Of a DNA stretch of 64,000 nucleotides, positions 44,210-52,755 are shown in pieces. This DNA is from Nocardioides sp. GTDB taxonomy: Bacteria; Actinomycetota; Actinomycetes; Propionibacteriales; Nocardioidaceae. Location of the stretch: assembly GCA_020636915.1 (NCBI GenBank), contig JACJWV010000009.1, forward strand, positions 62,001 through 126,000, read 5' to 3'. Below the pieces are notes generated by a model. That model was not told the origin of the DNA and made no database searches. It saw nothing but the letters and a program-made list of their open reading frames with translations. Every line of letters begins with the position of its first letter. Within the stretch, counting starts at the first letter, position 1. A program made the translations under genes and the position numbers.

Positions 44210-44250
44210 GTCCCGACCCTATCCACTCGAGCCGACACACAGGAGGCCAC

Positions 44251-45759
44251 TCACGAGGTGAGCGCCGCGAACAGCGCCTCCGCCGTCTCGCTGCGGTCGA
44301 GCAGGTCACCCACGTGCGCCCTGCTGCCGCGCAACGGGTCGATGGTCGGGACGCGCTGCAGGGACTCGCGCCCGGGCAGGTCGAAGATGACCGAGTCCCA
44401 GGACGCGGCGGCCACGTGCTCGGCGTACTTCTCCAGGCACCGCCCCCGGAAGTAGGCCCGGGTGTCCTCCGGCGGGTCGTGCATCGCCGCCTCGACCGAG
44501 GCGTCGTCGAGCAGCCGCTGGATGCGGCCACCCGCCACCAGGCGGTGGTAGAGCCCCTTCTCGGGACGGATGTCGGAGTACTGGAGGTCGATCAGCTGCA
44601 GCTTCGCGTCGTCCCACTCCAGGCCGTCGCGCTGGCGGTACTGCTCGAGGAGTCGCAGCTTGGCCACCCAGTCCAGCTCCGCCGCGCACAGCATCGGGTC
44701 ACGATCGAGGCGGTCGAGCACCGACTCCCACCGCTGCAGGACGTCGACGGTCTGGGCGTCCGCGTCGGCCCCGTACCGGTCCTCGACGAACTTCTTCGCC
44801 AGGTCCAGGTACTCCAGCTGCAGCTGGATGCCCGTCAGCCTGCGCCCGTCGGTGAGCGTGACCGTCTGCCGCAGGGTCGGGTCATGGGAGATCGCGCGCA
44901 GGCCGGCCACCGGACCGTCGACGGTCAGGTCGGTCGTGATGAACCGCTCCTCGATCATCGCGAGCACCAGAGCCGTCGTCCCGACCTTGAGGTACGTCGA
45001 GATCTCGGCCAGGTTGGCGTCGCCGATGATCACGTGGAGGCGGCGGTACCGCTCGGGATCGGCGTGCGGCTCGTCCCGCGTGTTGATGATCGGCCGCTTG
45101 AGGGTCGTCTCCAGGCCGACCTCGACCTCGAAGAAGTCCGCACGCTGGCTGATCTGGAAGCCGTGGTCGCGCCCGTCCTGCCCGATCCCGACCCGGCCGG
45201 CGCCGCAGAACACCTGCCGGCTGACGAAGAACGGCGTCAGGTGCCGCACGATGTCCCCGAACGGCGTCGACCGCCGCATCAGGTAGTTCTCGTGCGCGCC
45301 GTACGACGCCCCCTTGTTGTCGGTGTTGTTCTTGTACAGCACGATCGGGGTGCCTCCGGGCAGCTGGCCGGCGCGGCGTGAGGCGTCGAGCATCACCTGC
45401 TCCCCCGCCTTGTCCCAGCGCACGATGTCGAGCGGGGTGGTCACCTCGGGCGTGGAGTACTCCGGGTGGGCGTGGTCGACGTAGAGCCGGGCGCCGTTGG
45501 TGAGGATCACGTTGGCCAGGCCCATGTCCTCGTCCGTGAGCTGGGTGGGGTCGGCGACCTGGCGGGACATGTCGAACCCGCGCGCGTCGCGCAGCGGCGA
45601 CTCCTCCTCGAAGTCCCAGCGGGCGCGCCGGGCCTTCACAGTGGCCGACGCGTAGGCGTTGACGACCTGCGAGGAGGCGACCATGGGGTTGGCCATCGGC
45701 TGGCCCTGCACGGCGATCCCGTACTCGACCTCGGTCCCCATGACCCGGCGCACGCTCAT
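44251..45759 (-). CDS. dop: depupylase/deamidase Dop
   Basis: This 502-residue paralogue of PafA starts MSVRRVMGTEVEYGIAVQGQPMANPM and keeps YSTPEVTTPLDIVRWDKAGE, YKNNTDNKGASYGAHENYL and TRDEPHADPERYRRLHVIIGDANLAE. It cleaves Pup from substrates, and deamidates Gln-ending Pup in other species. Since Pup here ends in Glu, its main job should be depupylation. The start has TACGCT at -7 to -12, mirrored by that of the divergent methyltransferase gene. Confidence 0.95.
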   Translation of the reverse strand: MSVRRVMGTEVEYGIAVQGQPMANPMVASSQVVNAYASATVKARRARWDFEEESPLRDARGFDMSRQVADPTQLTDEDMGLANVILTNGARLYVDHAHPEYSTPEVTTPLDIVRWDKAGEQVMLDASRRAGQLPGGTPIVLYKNNTDNKGASYGAHENYLMRRSTPFGDIVRHLTPFFVSRQVFCGAGRVGIGQDGRDHGFQISQRADFFEVEVGLETTLKRPIINTRDEPHADPERYRRLHVIIGDANLAEISTYLKVGTTALVLAMIEERFITTDLTVDGPVAGLRAISHDPTLRQTVTLTDGRRLTGIQLQLEYLDLAKKFVEDRYGADADAQTVDVLQRWESVLDRLDRDPMLCAAELDWVAKLRLLEQYRQRDGLEWDDAKLQLIDLQYSDIRPEKGLYHRLVAGGRIQRLLDDASVEAAMHDPPEDTRAYFRGRCLEKYAEHVAAASWDSVIFDLPGRESLQRVPTIDPLRGSRAHVGDLLDRSETAEALFAALTS

Positions 45760-45761
45760 GG

Positions 45762-45800
45762 CCCGAGCGTACGCCGAGCCAGCCATCTCCTACGCTCGGG
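45762..45800. promoter_or_regulatory. mirror-image divergent leaderless promoters dop/methyltransferase
   Basis: CCCGAGCGTA (45762-45771) and TACGCTCGGG (45791-45800) form a perfect 10-base inverted repeat, 19 bases apart. Each arm gives a TACGCT -10 element followed by six bases and the ATG of dop (minus, 45759) or of the methyltransferase (plus, 45803). The arrangement is symmetric to the base, so expression of both genes is likely coupled. Confidence 0.65.
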
Positions 45801-45802
45801 TC

Positions 45803-46420
45803 ATGGGCATCTGGACCGATCGGGTCGTTCCCCGCCTCGCCGACCGCTCGCTCTCGACGGGGCCGGTGATGCGGCTGCGACGTGAGGTCGTGTCGGGGCT
45901 GACCGGGCGGGTGCTCGAGATCGGCTTCGGCAGCGGTCTCAACGCGAGCCTGTACCCCGACGAGGTCGACCGAGTCGATGCCGTCGAGCCCTCCGACGTC
46001 GGCTGGCAGCTGTCGCAGGACCGTCGGACGGCCGCCAGCGTGCCGGTGGACCGGGTCGGGCTGGATGGTCAGCGGCTCGAGGCTGACGACGAGGTGTACG
46101 ACGCCGTGCTCACGACCTTCACGCTCTGCACGATCCCGGACGTCTCCCGCGCCCTGGCGGAGGTACGCCGGGTGCTGCGTCCCGGCGGCGGCCTGCACTT
46201 CCTCGAGCACGGTCTGGCCCCCGACGGCCGCGTGGCGGGCTGGCAGCGACGCCTCGACCCGCTGCAGCGCACCGTCGCAGGCGGCTGCCACCTCAGCCGC
46301 GACGTGCCGTCGCTGGTCGCCGAGGCAGGTCTGGAGGTGCTGGACCTGGCGACGTCCTACCTGCCCGGCCCGGCGGTCGGCCGGCCCTGGACCTACGTCT
46401 ACCGGGGGCGGGCGGCGTGA
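45803..46420 (+). CDS. class I SAM-dependent methyltransferase
   Basis: This 205-residue methyltransferase contains motif I (GRVLEIGFGSGLN), motif II with an acidic residue (RVDAVEPSD), and TTFTLCTIPDVSRALAEVRRVLRPGGGLHFLEHG as later motifs. The substrate is unknown; the layout resembles UbiE/Coq5 and small-molecule methyltransferases. It is divergent from dop, and the next gene (YbaK) overlaps its stop by four bases (GTGA). Confidence 0.88.
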   Translation: MGIWTDRVVPRLADRSLSTGPVMRLRREVVSGLTGRVLEIGFGSGLNASLYPDEVDRVDAVEPSDVGWQLSQDRRTAASVPVDRVGLDGQRLEADDEVYDAVLTTFTLCTIPDVSRALAEVRRVLRPGGGLHFLEHGLAPDGRVAGWQRRLDPLQRTVAGGCHLSRDVPSLVAEAGLEVLDLATSYLPGPAVGRPWTYVYRGRAA

Positions 46421-46887
46421 ACGAGGACGGGGCGGCGCGCGCGGTCTCCGCCGCAACGTCCCTGGGACTCGCTCACGTGGTCACGCGCCACGGACCGGTC
46501 AGCTCCCTCGCCGAGGCCGCCGCGGCGCGCGGCATCGAGCCGCACCAGCTGCTGAAGACGATGGTGGTCCGGGTGGCCGAGGGCGAGCACCGCTTCGTCC
46601 TGGTCCCGGGCGGCCGTGAGATCGCGTGGCCCAAGCTGCGCGCCCTGCTGGGCGTCAACCGACTCTCGATGCCGAGCGCGGACGCGGCGTACGACGTCAC
46701 CGGCTACGTCCGCGGCACGATCACGCCGCTGGGGAGCCGGCGTGCCCTGCCGGTCGTCGCGGACGCCTCGATCGCCGGGACCGTCAGCATCGGCGCAGGC
46801 GCCCCCGGCGTCGCCCTGACGGTCGACGCGGCCGAGCTCATCGCTGCCCTCGACGCCGTCGTCGCGGACGTCACCGAGCCCGCCTGA
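46417..46887 (+). CDS. YbaK/EbsC-like aminoacyl-tRNA deacylase
   Basis: This 156-residue protein has the YbaK/ProX editing fold: GIEPHQLLKTMVVRV, FVLVPGGREIAWPKLRALLG and VTGYVRGTITPLGSRRALPVVADASI. The conserved Lys in LLKTMVV aligns with the catalytic Lys of YbaK. It would hydrolyse mischarged aminoacyl-tRNA (Cys-tRNA-Pro in YbaK); the exact substrate is not evident. It overlaps the methyltransferase gene, with repeat locus 7 in its 3' flank. Confidence 0.87.
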   Translation: MNEDGAARAVSAATSLGLAHVVTRHGPVSSLAEAAAARGIEPHQLLKTMVVRVAEGEHRFVLVPGGREIAWPKLRALLGVNRLSMPSADAAYDVTGYVRGTITPLGSRRALPVVADASIAGTVSIGAGAPGVALTVDAAELIAALDAVVADVTEPA

Positions 46888-46914
46888 GCGGGTCCGGCTG
46901 GCTCGCGATGCGAC

Positions 46915-46973
46915 GGATTGGTCACCAACCGCAGGTTTTCGGGCGCTCCGTCTGCGGTTGGTGACCAATCCGC
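46915..46973. repeat. intergenic near-palindromic repeat, inverted pair (locus 7)
   Basis: The forward unit is at 46915-46934 and the reverse unit at 46953-46973; core centres are 40 bases apart. The pair lies between convergent genes, 27 bases after the YbaK stop and 10 bases beyond the mpa stop. The spacer includes TTTTCGGGCGCTCC, similar to spacers at other loci. Confidence 0.9.
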
Positions 46974-46983
46974 GGCAGTGACC

Positions 46984-48738
46984 TCAGAGGTACTGACCGG
47001 TGTTGGAGACCGTGTCGATCGACCGGCCGGGCTCGGTGCCCTGCTTGCCGGTGATGAGCGTGCGGATGAACACGATCCGCTCGCCCTTCTTGCCGGAGAT
47101 GCGGGCCCAGTCGTCGGGGTTGGTCGTGTTCGGGAGGTCCTCGTTCTCCTTGAACTCGTCGACGCACGCCTGGAGCAGGTGGGAGACCCGCAGGCCGTGC
47201 TGGTCGTGGTCGAGGAAGTCCTTGATCGCCATCTTCTTCGCCCGGTCGACGATGTTCTGGATCATGGCCCCGGAGTTGAAGTCCTTGAAGTAGAGGACCT
47301 CCTTGTCACCGTTGGCGTAGGTGACCTCCAGGAACCGGTTCTCCTCGGTCTCGGCGTACATGCGCTCGACGGTGGCCCGGATCATTCCGCCCACCGTCGC
47401 GTCGCGGTCGTTGCCGAACTCCGCGAGGTCATCGGCGTGCAGCGGCAGGCTCGGGGTGAGGTACTTGCTGAAGATGTCCCGGGCGGACTCGGCGTCGGGT
47501 CGCTCGATCTTGATCTTCACGTCCAGGCGGCCGGGGCGCAGGATGGCGGGGTCGATCATGTCCTCGCGGTTCGACGCGCCGATCACCAGCACGTTCTCGA
47601 GCAGCTCGACGCCGTCGATCTCACTGAGCAGCTGCGGGACGATCGTGTTCTCCACGTCGGAGGAGACCCCCGAGCCCCGCGTGCGGAACAGGGAGTCCAT
47701 CTCGTCGAAGAACACGATGACCGGCGTGCCGCCGCTGGCCTTCTCACGGGCCCGCTGGAAGACCAGCCGGATGTGGCGCTCGGTCTCACCGACGTACTTG
47801 TTGAGCAGCTCGGGACCCTTGATGTTGAGGAAGTACGACTTGCCCTCCTGGCCCGTCTTGGCCGCGACCTTCTTCGCGAGGCTGTTGGCCACCGCCTTGG
47901 CGATCAGGGTCTTTCCACAGCCTGGCGGACCGTAGAGCAGCACGCCCTTGGGCGGCTTGAGCTCGTGCTCCTTGAACAGCTCGGGGTGCAGATAGGGCAG
48001 CTCGACCGCGTCGCGGATCGCCTCGATCTGGTTGCCGAGTCCGCCGATCGACTCGTAGGCGATGTCGGGGACCTCCTCGAGGACGAGCTCCTCCACCTCG
48101 GACTTGGGGACCTTCTCGTAGACGTAGCCCGCCCGGGCGTCCAGCAGCAGGGAGTCGCCGGCCCGGATCGTCTCCTGCCGGAGGGGCTCGGCGAGGCGTA
48201 CGACGCGCTCCTCGTCGGCGTTCGCGATGACCAGGGCCCGGTCGCCGTCGGCGAGGAGCTCCTTGAACATGACGACCTCGCCGACCTCTTCGTACTCCAT
48301 CGCGGCAACGACGTTGAGCGCCTCGTTGAGCATGACCTCCTGACCGCGGCGCAGCGTGTCGAGGTCGACGCTCGGGCTGACGTTGACCCGCAGCTTGCGG
48401 CCGCCGGTGAACACGTCGATCGAGTCGTCCTCGTTGCGCGCGAGGAACGTGCCGAACCCAGCCGGCGGCTGCGCCAACCGGTCGACCTCCTCCTTGAGCT
48501 TCATGATCTGGTCCCGGGCCTCGCGCAGCGTCTGGGCGAGGCGCTCGTTCTGCGACGTCAGCCCCGCGAGGCTGCGGTGCGCGTCGGCGAGTCGCAGCTC
48601 GAGGGTCCGCGAGCTGGCGGGACCATCGGCGAGCCGGCGACGGAGGTCGTTGACCTCGGACTCCAGGAGTCGGACCTGGTCCGTGAGCTCGTCCTGGCTG
48701 CGCCCACCCGTGCTGGGAACGCCTTCAGATGTCGACAT
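46984..48738 (-). CDS. mpa: proteasomal ATPase Mpa/ARC
   Basis: This 584-residue AAA ATPase has an N-terminal coiled coil (residues about 15-95) that captures Pup, two OB-fold domains, and an AAA module: GPPGCGKTLIAKAVANSLA (Walker A), VIVFFDEMDSLF (Walker B), ASNREDMIDPAILRPGRLD (sensor/arginine finger region). The C-terminus GQYL carries the HbYX-like tail that docks in the PrcA ring. I start at ATG 48738, with GGAGG eight bases upstream, rather than GTG 48747. It is the unfoldase for the proteasome. Confidence 0.96.
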   Translation of the reverse strand: MSTSEGVPSTGGRSQDELTDQVRLLESEVNDLRRRLADGPASSRTLELRLADAHRSLAGLTSQNERLAQTLREARDQIMKLKEEVDRLAQPPAGFGTFLARNEDDSIDVFTGGRKLRVNVSPSVDLDTLRRGQEVMLNEALNVVAAMEYEEVGEVVMFKELLADGDRALVIANADEERVVRLAEPLRQETIRAGDSLLLDARAGYVYEKVPKSEVEELVLEEVPDIAYESIGGLGNQIEAIRDAVELPYLHPELFKEHELKPPKGVLLYGPPGCGKTLIAKAVANSLAKKVAAKTGQEGKSYFLNIKGPELLNKYVGETERHIRLVFQRAREKASGGTPVIVFFDEMDSLFRTRGSGVSSDVENTIVPQLLSEIDGVELLENVLVIGASNREDMIDPAILRPGRLDVKIKIERPDAESARDIFSKYLTPSLPLHADDLAEFGNDRDATVGGMIRATVERMYAETEENRFLEVTYANGDKEVLYFKDFNSGAMIQNIVDRAKKMAIKDFLDHDQHGLRVSHLLQACVDEFKENEDLPNTTNPDDWARISGKKGERIVFIRTLITGKQGTEPGRSIDTVSNTGQYL

Positions 48739-48837
48739 CAGCGCCACCTCCTGTGCGGTCGACCCTACCCGCGAGCGGTCGCCAGGGAAGAGCAGATTTC
48801 AGGGTGTTGGTCACGATTTGGCAGCGCCGAAGGACGC

Positions 48838-48896
48838 GGATTGGTCACCAACCGCATGTCACAGGCTCCCGGATCTGCGGTTGGTGACCAATCCGC
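48838..48896. repeat. intergenic near-palindromic repeat, inverted pair (locus 8)
   Basis: The forward unit is at 48838-48857 and the reverse unit at 48876-48896, with core centres 40 bases apart. It lies 15 bases beyond the trmI stop and about 100 bases upstream of the mpa start. A weaker core-like TTGGTCACGATTTGG occurs at 48806-48820. Confidence 0.88.
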
Positions 48897-48911
48897 GCAG
48901 TTACCGACCAG

Positions 48912-49874
48912 TCACTCCCCTGGGTCGTCGGAAGGGACCCCAGGCGGCCGGGGGCCGGCGTAGTCGGGACCGTAGGCACCGGGTGCGGGGCGCCGCTTCT
49001 TCAGTGGAGGTCGCTGGCCGGGGGCCATGCGGCGGGCGGTGACCAGGAACGCGGTGTGCCCGATCATCTTGTGCCCCGGCCGCACGGCGAGCCCCTCGAC
49101 GTGCCAGTCGCGGACCAGGGACTCCCAGGCCTGCGGCTCGGTGAACCCGCCGTGCACGCGCACGGTCTCGACGAAGCGGGACAGCTGGGTCGTGGTGGCG
49201 ACGTAGGCGCAGACGATGCCGCCCGGGCGGAGGGCGTCGGCGGCGGCGGCGAGGCAGTCCCAGGGGGCGAGCATGTCCAGGATGATCCGGTCCACGCGTT
49301 CGCCGGACGCCGGCAGCTCATCCGCGAGGTCGCCGATGGTCAGCCGCCAGGCCGGGTGGGACTCACCCTCCGGCGTACCGAAGAACTGGTCGACGTTGCG
49401 TCTCGCCACGTCGGCGAACTCCTCGCGGCGCTCGTAGGAGGACACCCGGCCGAAGGGCCCGACCGCGCGCAGCAGCGAGCAGGTCAGCGCGCCCGAGCCG
49501 ACGCCGGCCTCGACCACGTCGGCGCCGGGGAAGATGTCAGCGAGCGCGACGATCTGGGCCGCGTCCTTGGGGTAGACGACGGCCGCACCCCGCGGCATCG
49601 AGACGACGAACTCCGAGAGAAGCGGGCGGAACGCGAGGTACTCGCCGCCGGCCGAGGAGGTCACGGTGAAGCCCTCCTCGCGCCCGATGAGCTCGTCGTG
49701 CTCGATGTGCCCCCGGTTGGAGAAGAACCGCTTGCCCGGCACGAGCTCGAAGTTGTGCCGCCGGCCCTTCTGATCCGTGAGCCGGATCCACTCCCCGGGA
49801 CGGAGCGGGCCGCGGTGGACGCCGGACCACGCCTCGGCGGGGACGTCAGGACTGGTGTTCTCAGGCTCGGGCAC
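48912..49874 (-). CDS. trmI: tRNA (adenine-N1)-methyltransferase TrmI
   Basis: This 320-residue protein has an N-terminal beta domain (WIRLTDQKGRRHNFELVPGKRFFSNRGHIEHDELIG) and a Rossmann methyltransferase domain with VVEAGVGSGALTCSLLRAVG and LDMLAPWDCLAAAADALRPGGI. TrmI makes m1A58 in the T-loop of tRNA. The C-terminus is a disordered Pro/Lys-rich tail. GTG 49874 follows TAGGGT by eight bases. It lies upstream of mpa, as in other actinobacteria. Confidence 0.94.
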   Translation of the reverse strand: MPEPENTSPDVPAEAWSGVHRGPLRPGEWIRLTDQKGRRHNFELVPGKRFFSNRGHIEHDELIGREEGFTVTSSAGGEYLAFRPLLSEFVVSMPRGAAVVYPKDAAQIVALADIFPGADVVEAGVGSGALTCSLLRAVGPFGRVSSYERREEFADVARRNVDQFFGTPEGESHPAWRLTIGDLADELPASGERVDRIILDMLAPWDCLAAAADALRPGGIVCAYVATTTQLSRFVETVRVHGGFTEPQAWESLVRDWHVEGLAVRPGHKMIGHTAFLVTARRMAPGQRPPLKKRRPAPGAYGPDYAGPRPPGVPSDDPGE

Positions 49875-49885
49875 GGCGCCACACC

Positions 49886-51025
49886 CTAGTGGGCGGACTC
49901 CCGGAAGGCCTTGTCGACGTCGGCGGTCGCCAGCACGCCCACCACCGTCCCGTCGCTGTCCACGAGGAGGTACTCGGCGGCGGGCGTCCTGCTGATCGCC
50001 ATCACGAGGTCCTCGCCGGTGATGTCCGCGGGCAGCTGCAGGCCGCGGTCCAGCGTGCGGGCGACGGTCGAGGTGGCCACCCACGGGCGCCGCTCCTCGG
50101 GCGTCGCCTCGAGCGCGGCCTCGCTCACGATGCCGACCGGCACCCCCGAACCCGTCACCGTGACGATGCCCCCGGCCTCGGCGTCCCGAGCCCGGCGAAC
50201 CGCCTCGGCGAGCGGCAGGTCACCGGGTACGGCGAGGGTACGGCGCGCCAGCTGCCGAGCGACTAGATGCGGGATGCGGCGGCGCATCCGGGCAGCCGAC
50301 ATGGCCGCGGTGGCCCCCGACCAGAGGAACGCCGCCACCACGAAGGCGAGGACGAAGTCGAGGATCTCGGGGCGGGTGCCCAGGAGCGGCTCCTGGATCA
50401 GGGGCCAGAGCATCGCGGCTGCGGCCGCGAGGCGGCCGCCCCACCCCGCCACGATGGTGGCCCGGTGCACGTCGCCGGAGAGGCGCCAGACCAGCGACTT
50501 CAGGACGCGACCGCCGTCGAGCGGGAGACCCGGGACCAGGTTGAGGAAGCCGACGAGCAGGTTGGCCCCGGCGAGACCGCCCATCGCCATGAGCAGGAGC
50601 CCGTCGGGGGTCACCGGGCGGAGGACGAACGCCACCGCGCCGACCGCGAGCGACGTCAGTGGCCCGACCACGGCGATGAGGAACTCCTGGCGTGGCGTGC
50701 GCGCCTCGCCCTCGATCGCCGTCATCCCGCCCAAGAAGTGCAGCGTGATCGAACTGACGGGGAACCCGAGCCGACGCGCGACGATCGCGTGGGAGGCCTC
50801 GTGGAGGAGCACCGACAGGTAGAGGATCACGGCGAAGGCGAACCCGGCGACGTACTTCCACGGTCCGAGCCCCGGCTGGGCGACCTCGGCGACCGGGGCG
50901 ACCATGATCGCGATCAGGCCGGCGACCACGAACCAGGACGATGACACCAGGACGTCGCTCCCCGCGATCGTCCCGACCTTGAACGTGCCCGATGGCCGGG
51001 GTGGTCGAGGCGGGCTGTCGGACAC
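49886..51025 (-). CDS. site-2 protease (M50) with CBS domains
   Basis: This 379-residue protein has several membrane helices and the M50 zinc motif HEASH (in LSVLLHEASHAIVARRLG), the second motif NLVPGLPLDGGRVL, and a C-terminal pair of CBS domains (LAEAVRRARDAEAGGIVTVTGSGVPVGIV and LLVDSDGTVVGVLATADVDKA). CBS domains bind adenine nucleotides and may gate the protease. It may release anti-sigma factors or other membrane proteins. GTG follows TAGCCT by six bases. It is divergent from the RecB-like gene. Confidence 0.92.
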   Translation of the reverse strand: MSDSPPRPPRPSGTFKVGTIAGSDVLVSSSWFVVAGLIAIMVAPVAEVAQPGLGPWKYVAGFAFAVILYLSVLLHEASHAIVARRLGFPVSSITLHFLGGMTAIEGEARTPRQEFLIAVVGPLTSLAVGAVAFVLRPVTPDGLLLMAMGGLAGANLLVGFLNLVPGLPLDGGRVLKSLVWRLSGDVHRATIVAGWGGRLAAAAAMLWPLIQEPLLGTRPEILDFVLAFVVAAFLWSGATAAMSAARMRRRIPHLVARQLARRTLAVPGDLPLAEAVRRARDAEAGGIVTVTGSGVPVGIVSEAALEATPEERRPWVATSTVARTLDRGLQLPADITGEDLVMAISRTPAAEYLLVDSDGTVVGVLATADVDKAFRESAH

Positions 51026-51108
51026 GCCACGAGGCTAGCCGACCCCGCAGGTCAGACCGGCGGGCACTGCGCGGGGCGCTGTCGGCGGGCCGCTCTAGGG
51101 TGAGCGAC

Positions 51109-52014
51109 GTGACCGAGCAGGAGTCGTCGTCAGCCACCCGGGTCGGCACGCCCGTGGACGGCGTGGACGTCCTCGGAGCGCTCTCCCCCAGCCGTGCTGG
51201 CGACTTCGTGAGCTGTCCGCTGCTCTACCGCTTCCGCACTGTCGACAGGTTGCCCGAGCCGCCCTCCCGGGACGCGGTACGCGGCACCGTGGTCCACAAG
51301 GTTCTCGAGGACCTCTTCGACCTGCCCGCCGAACGCCGGACGCCCGGGCAGGCAGCCGCCATGCTCGCCCCGACCTGGGAGGCGCTCGTCGAGCAGGAGC
51401 CCGAGCTCGCCACGATGTTCGGTCCCGAGCAGGGGGCGGAGACGGCCGCCTGGCTCGCGACCTGCCGGTCGGTCCTGGACCGCTACTTCACCCTCGAGGA
51501 CCCACGGCGGCTCGAGCCCGCCGAGCGTGAGCTGTACGTCGAGACGCTCCTGGAGTCCAAGCTGCTGCTGCGGGGCTTCGTGGACCGCATCGACATCGCT
51601 CCCGACGGGGCGATCAGAATCGTCGACTACAAGTCGGGCAGCTCCCCGGCGGAGATGTTCGAGGCCAGGGCGCTGTTCCAGATGCGCTTCTACGCCCTGG
51701 TGATCTGGCGCTCGCGCGGGGTCCTGCCGGCGATGCTGCAGCTGGTCTACCTCGGCAACGGCGAGGTGCTGCGCTACGTGCCCGACGAGGCCGACCTCCT
51801 GGCGACCGAGCGGAAGGTGGTGGCCATCTGGGACGCCATCAAGCGGGCCGAGGAGTCCGGCGACTGGCGTCCGAGCCGCGGCCGACTCTGCGACTGGTGC
51901 GCCCACCAGGCCCTCTGCCCCGCCTGGGGTGGCACTCCCCCACCCTTGCCGGTCGACACCCCCGACATCGTCGATTCCGATCTCCTCGCCGCCGAGGACG
52001 GCGCCGCGCTCTGA
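51109..52014 (+). CDS. RecB-family PD-(D/E)XK nuclease with iron-sulphur motif
   Basis: This 301-residue nuclease has the PD-(D/E)XK core: FVDRIDIAPDG with Asp, then RIVDYKSGSS with the Lys. The C-terminal CDWCAHQALCP plus an upstream SCPLLYRF Cys form the AddB/Cas4-like four-Cys cluster site. It belongs to the Cas4/RecB-like exonuclease group. TAGGGT at 51096-51101 lies seven bases before GTG 51109, so I chose that start; GTG 51100 is the alternative. It is convergent with the LuxR regulator. Confidence 0.9.
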   Translation: MTEQESSSATRVGTPVDGVDVLGALSPSRAGDFVSCPLLYRFRTVDRLPEPPSRDAVRGTVVHKVLEDLFDLPAERRTPGQAAAMLAPTWEALVEQEPELATMFGPEQGAETAAWLATCRSVLDRYFTLEDPRRLEPAERELYVETLLESKLLLRGFVDRIDIAPDGAIRIVDYKSGSSPAEMFEARALFQMRFYALVIWRSRGVLPAMLQLVYLGNGEVLRYVPDEADLLATERKVVAIWDAIKRAEESGDWRPSRGRLCDWCAHQALCPAWGGTPPPLPVDTPDIVDSDLLAAEDGAAL

Positions 52015-52036
52015 CCGAGGCCAGGCGAAATCGTGC

Positions 52037-52095
52037 GGATTGGTCACCAACCGCAGGAATCAGGCCCGAAATCATGCGTTTGGTGACCAATCCAC
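52037..52095. repeat. intergenic near-palindromic repeat, inverted pair (locus 9)
   Basis: The forward unit is at 52037-52056 and the reverse unit at 52075-52095, with TGCGTT in place of TGCGGT in the latter. Core centres are 40 bases apart. It lies between convergent genes, 22 bases after the RecB-like stop and about 36 bases beyond the LuxR stop. Confidence 0.88.
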
Positions 52096-52131
52096 AGGGT
52101 CAGCGTCCAGCTCGGTGGCCGCCAGCGGTCG

Positions 52132-52755
52132 TCAGAGACCGTTGCGCTCGGCCCAGAGTGCGGCCTGGGTACGGTCCGAGACGCCGATCCGGGCGAAAGC
52201 CGACGTCAGGTGCGCCTTGACGGTGCGCTCGCTGATGTCCAGTCGGCGGGCGATCTGCTTGTTGGCCAGGCCCTCACGCACCAGGGTCAGGACCTCGCGC
52301 TCCCGGGCGGTGAGCTGCACCTGCGGCGAGCCCGCCCGGACGCCGAGCAGGGCGCGGGCGGCGCGGGGGTGGATCGGCGACTCGCCGCGGCTGACCGCCC
52401 GGATGCCCTGGAGGACGTCCTCGGGATCGGCGTCCTTGAGCAGGTAGCCGACTGCGCCGGCATCGAGGGCGGCGACGATCCGCTCACTGTCGGAGAACGA
52501 GGTGAGGACAAGGACGTCGACCCCGAGGTGCTCCGCCCTGATGTTGCGCGTGGCGGCGACCCCGTCGACACCGGGCATCTGCAGGTCCATCAGCACCACG
52601 TCCGGCTTGAGCTCGCGCACCACCTCGAGCGCCTCGGCGCCGTTGGCGGCCGTGCCAACCACCACGATGTCGTCGGTCCCTGCGAGCAGCTGCTGGAGGC
52701 CGGCTCGGATGACGGCGTGGTCGTCGACGAGGACCACTCTCACGGGCGTATTCAC
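52132..52755 (-). CDS. NarL/FixJ-type response regulator
   Basis: This 207-residue regulator has a receiver domain with the phospho-acceptor Asp57 (VVLMDLQMPG) and acidic Asp11-Asp12, and a LuxR-type HTH (LTAREREVLTLVREGLANKQIARRLDISERTVKAHLTSAFARIG). It is the output half of the two-component system with the adjacent kinase, whose stop overlaps its GTG start (GTGA). Targets are unknown. Confidence 0.94.
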   Translation of the reverse strand: MNTPVRVVLVDDHAVIRAGLQQLLAGTDDIVVVGTAANGAEALEVVRELKPDVVLMDLQMPGVDGVAATRNIRAEHLGVDVLVLTSFSDSERIVAALDAGAVGYLLKDADPEDVLQGIRAVSRGESPIHPRAARALLGVRAGSPQVQLTAREREVLTLVREGLANKQIARRLDISERTVKAHLTSAFARIGVSDRTQAALWAERNGL

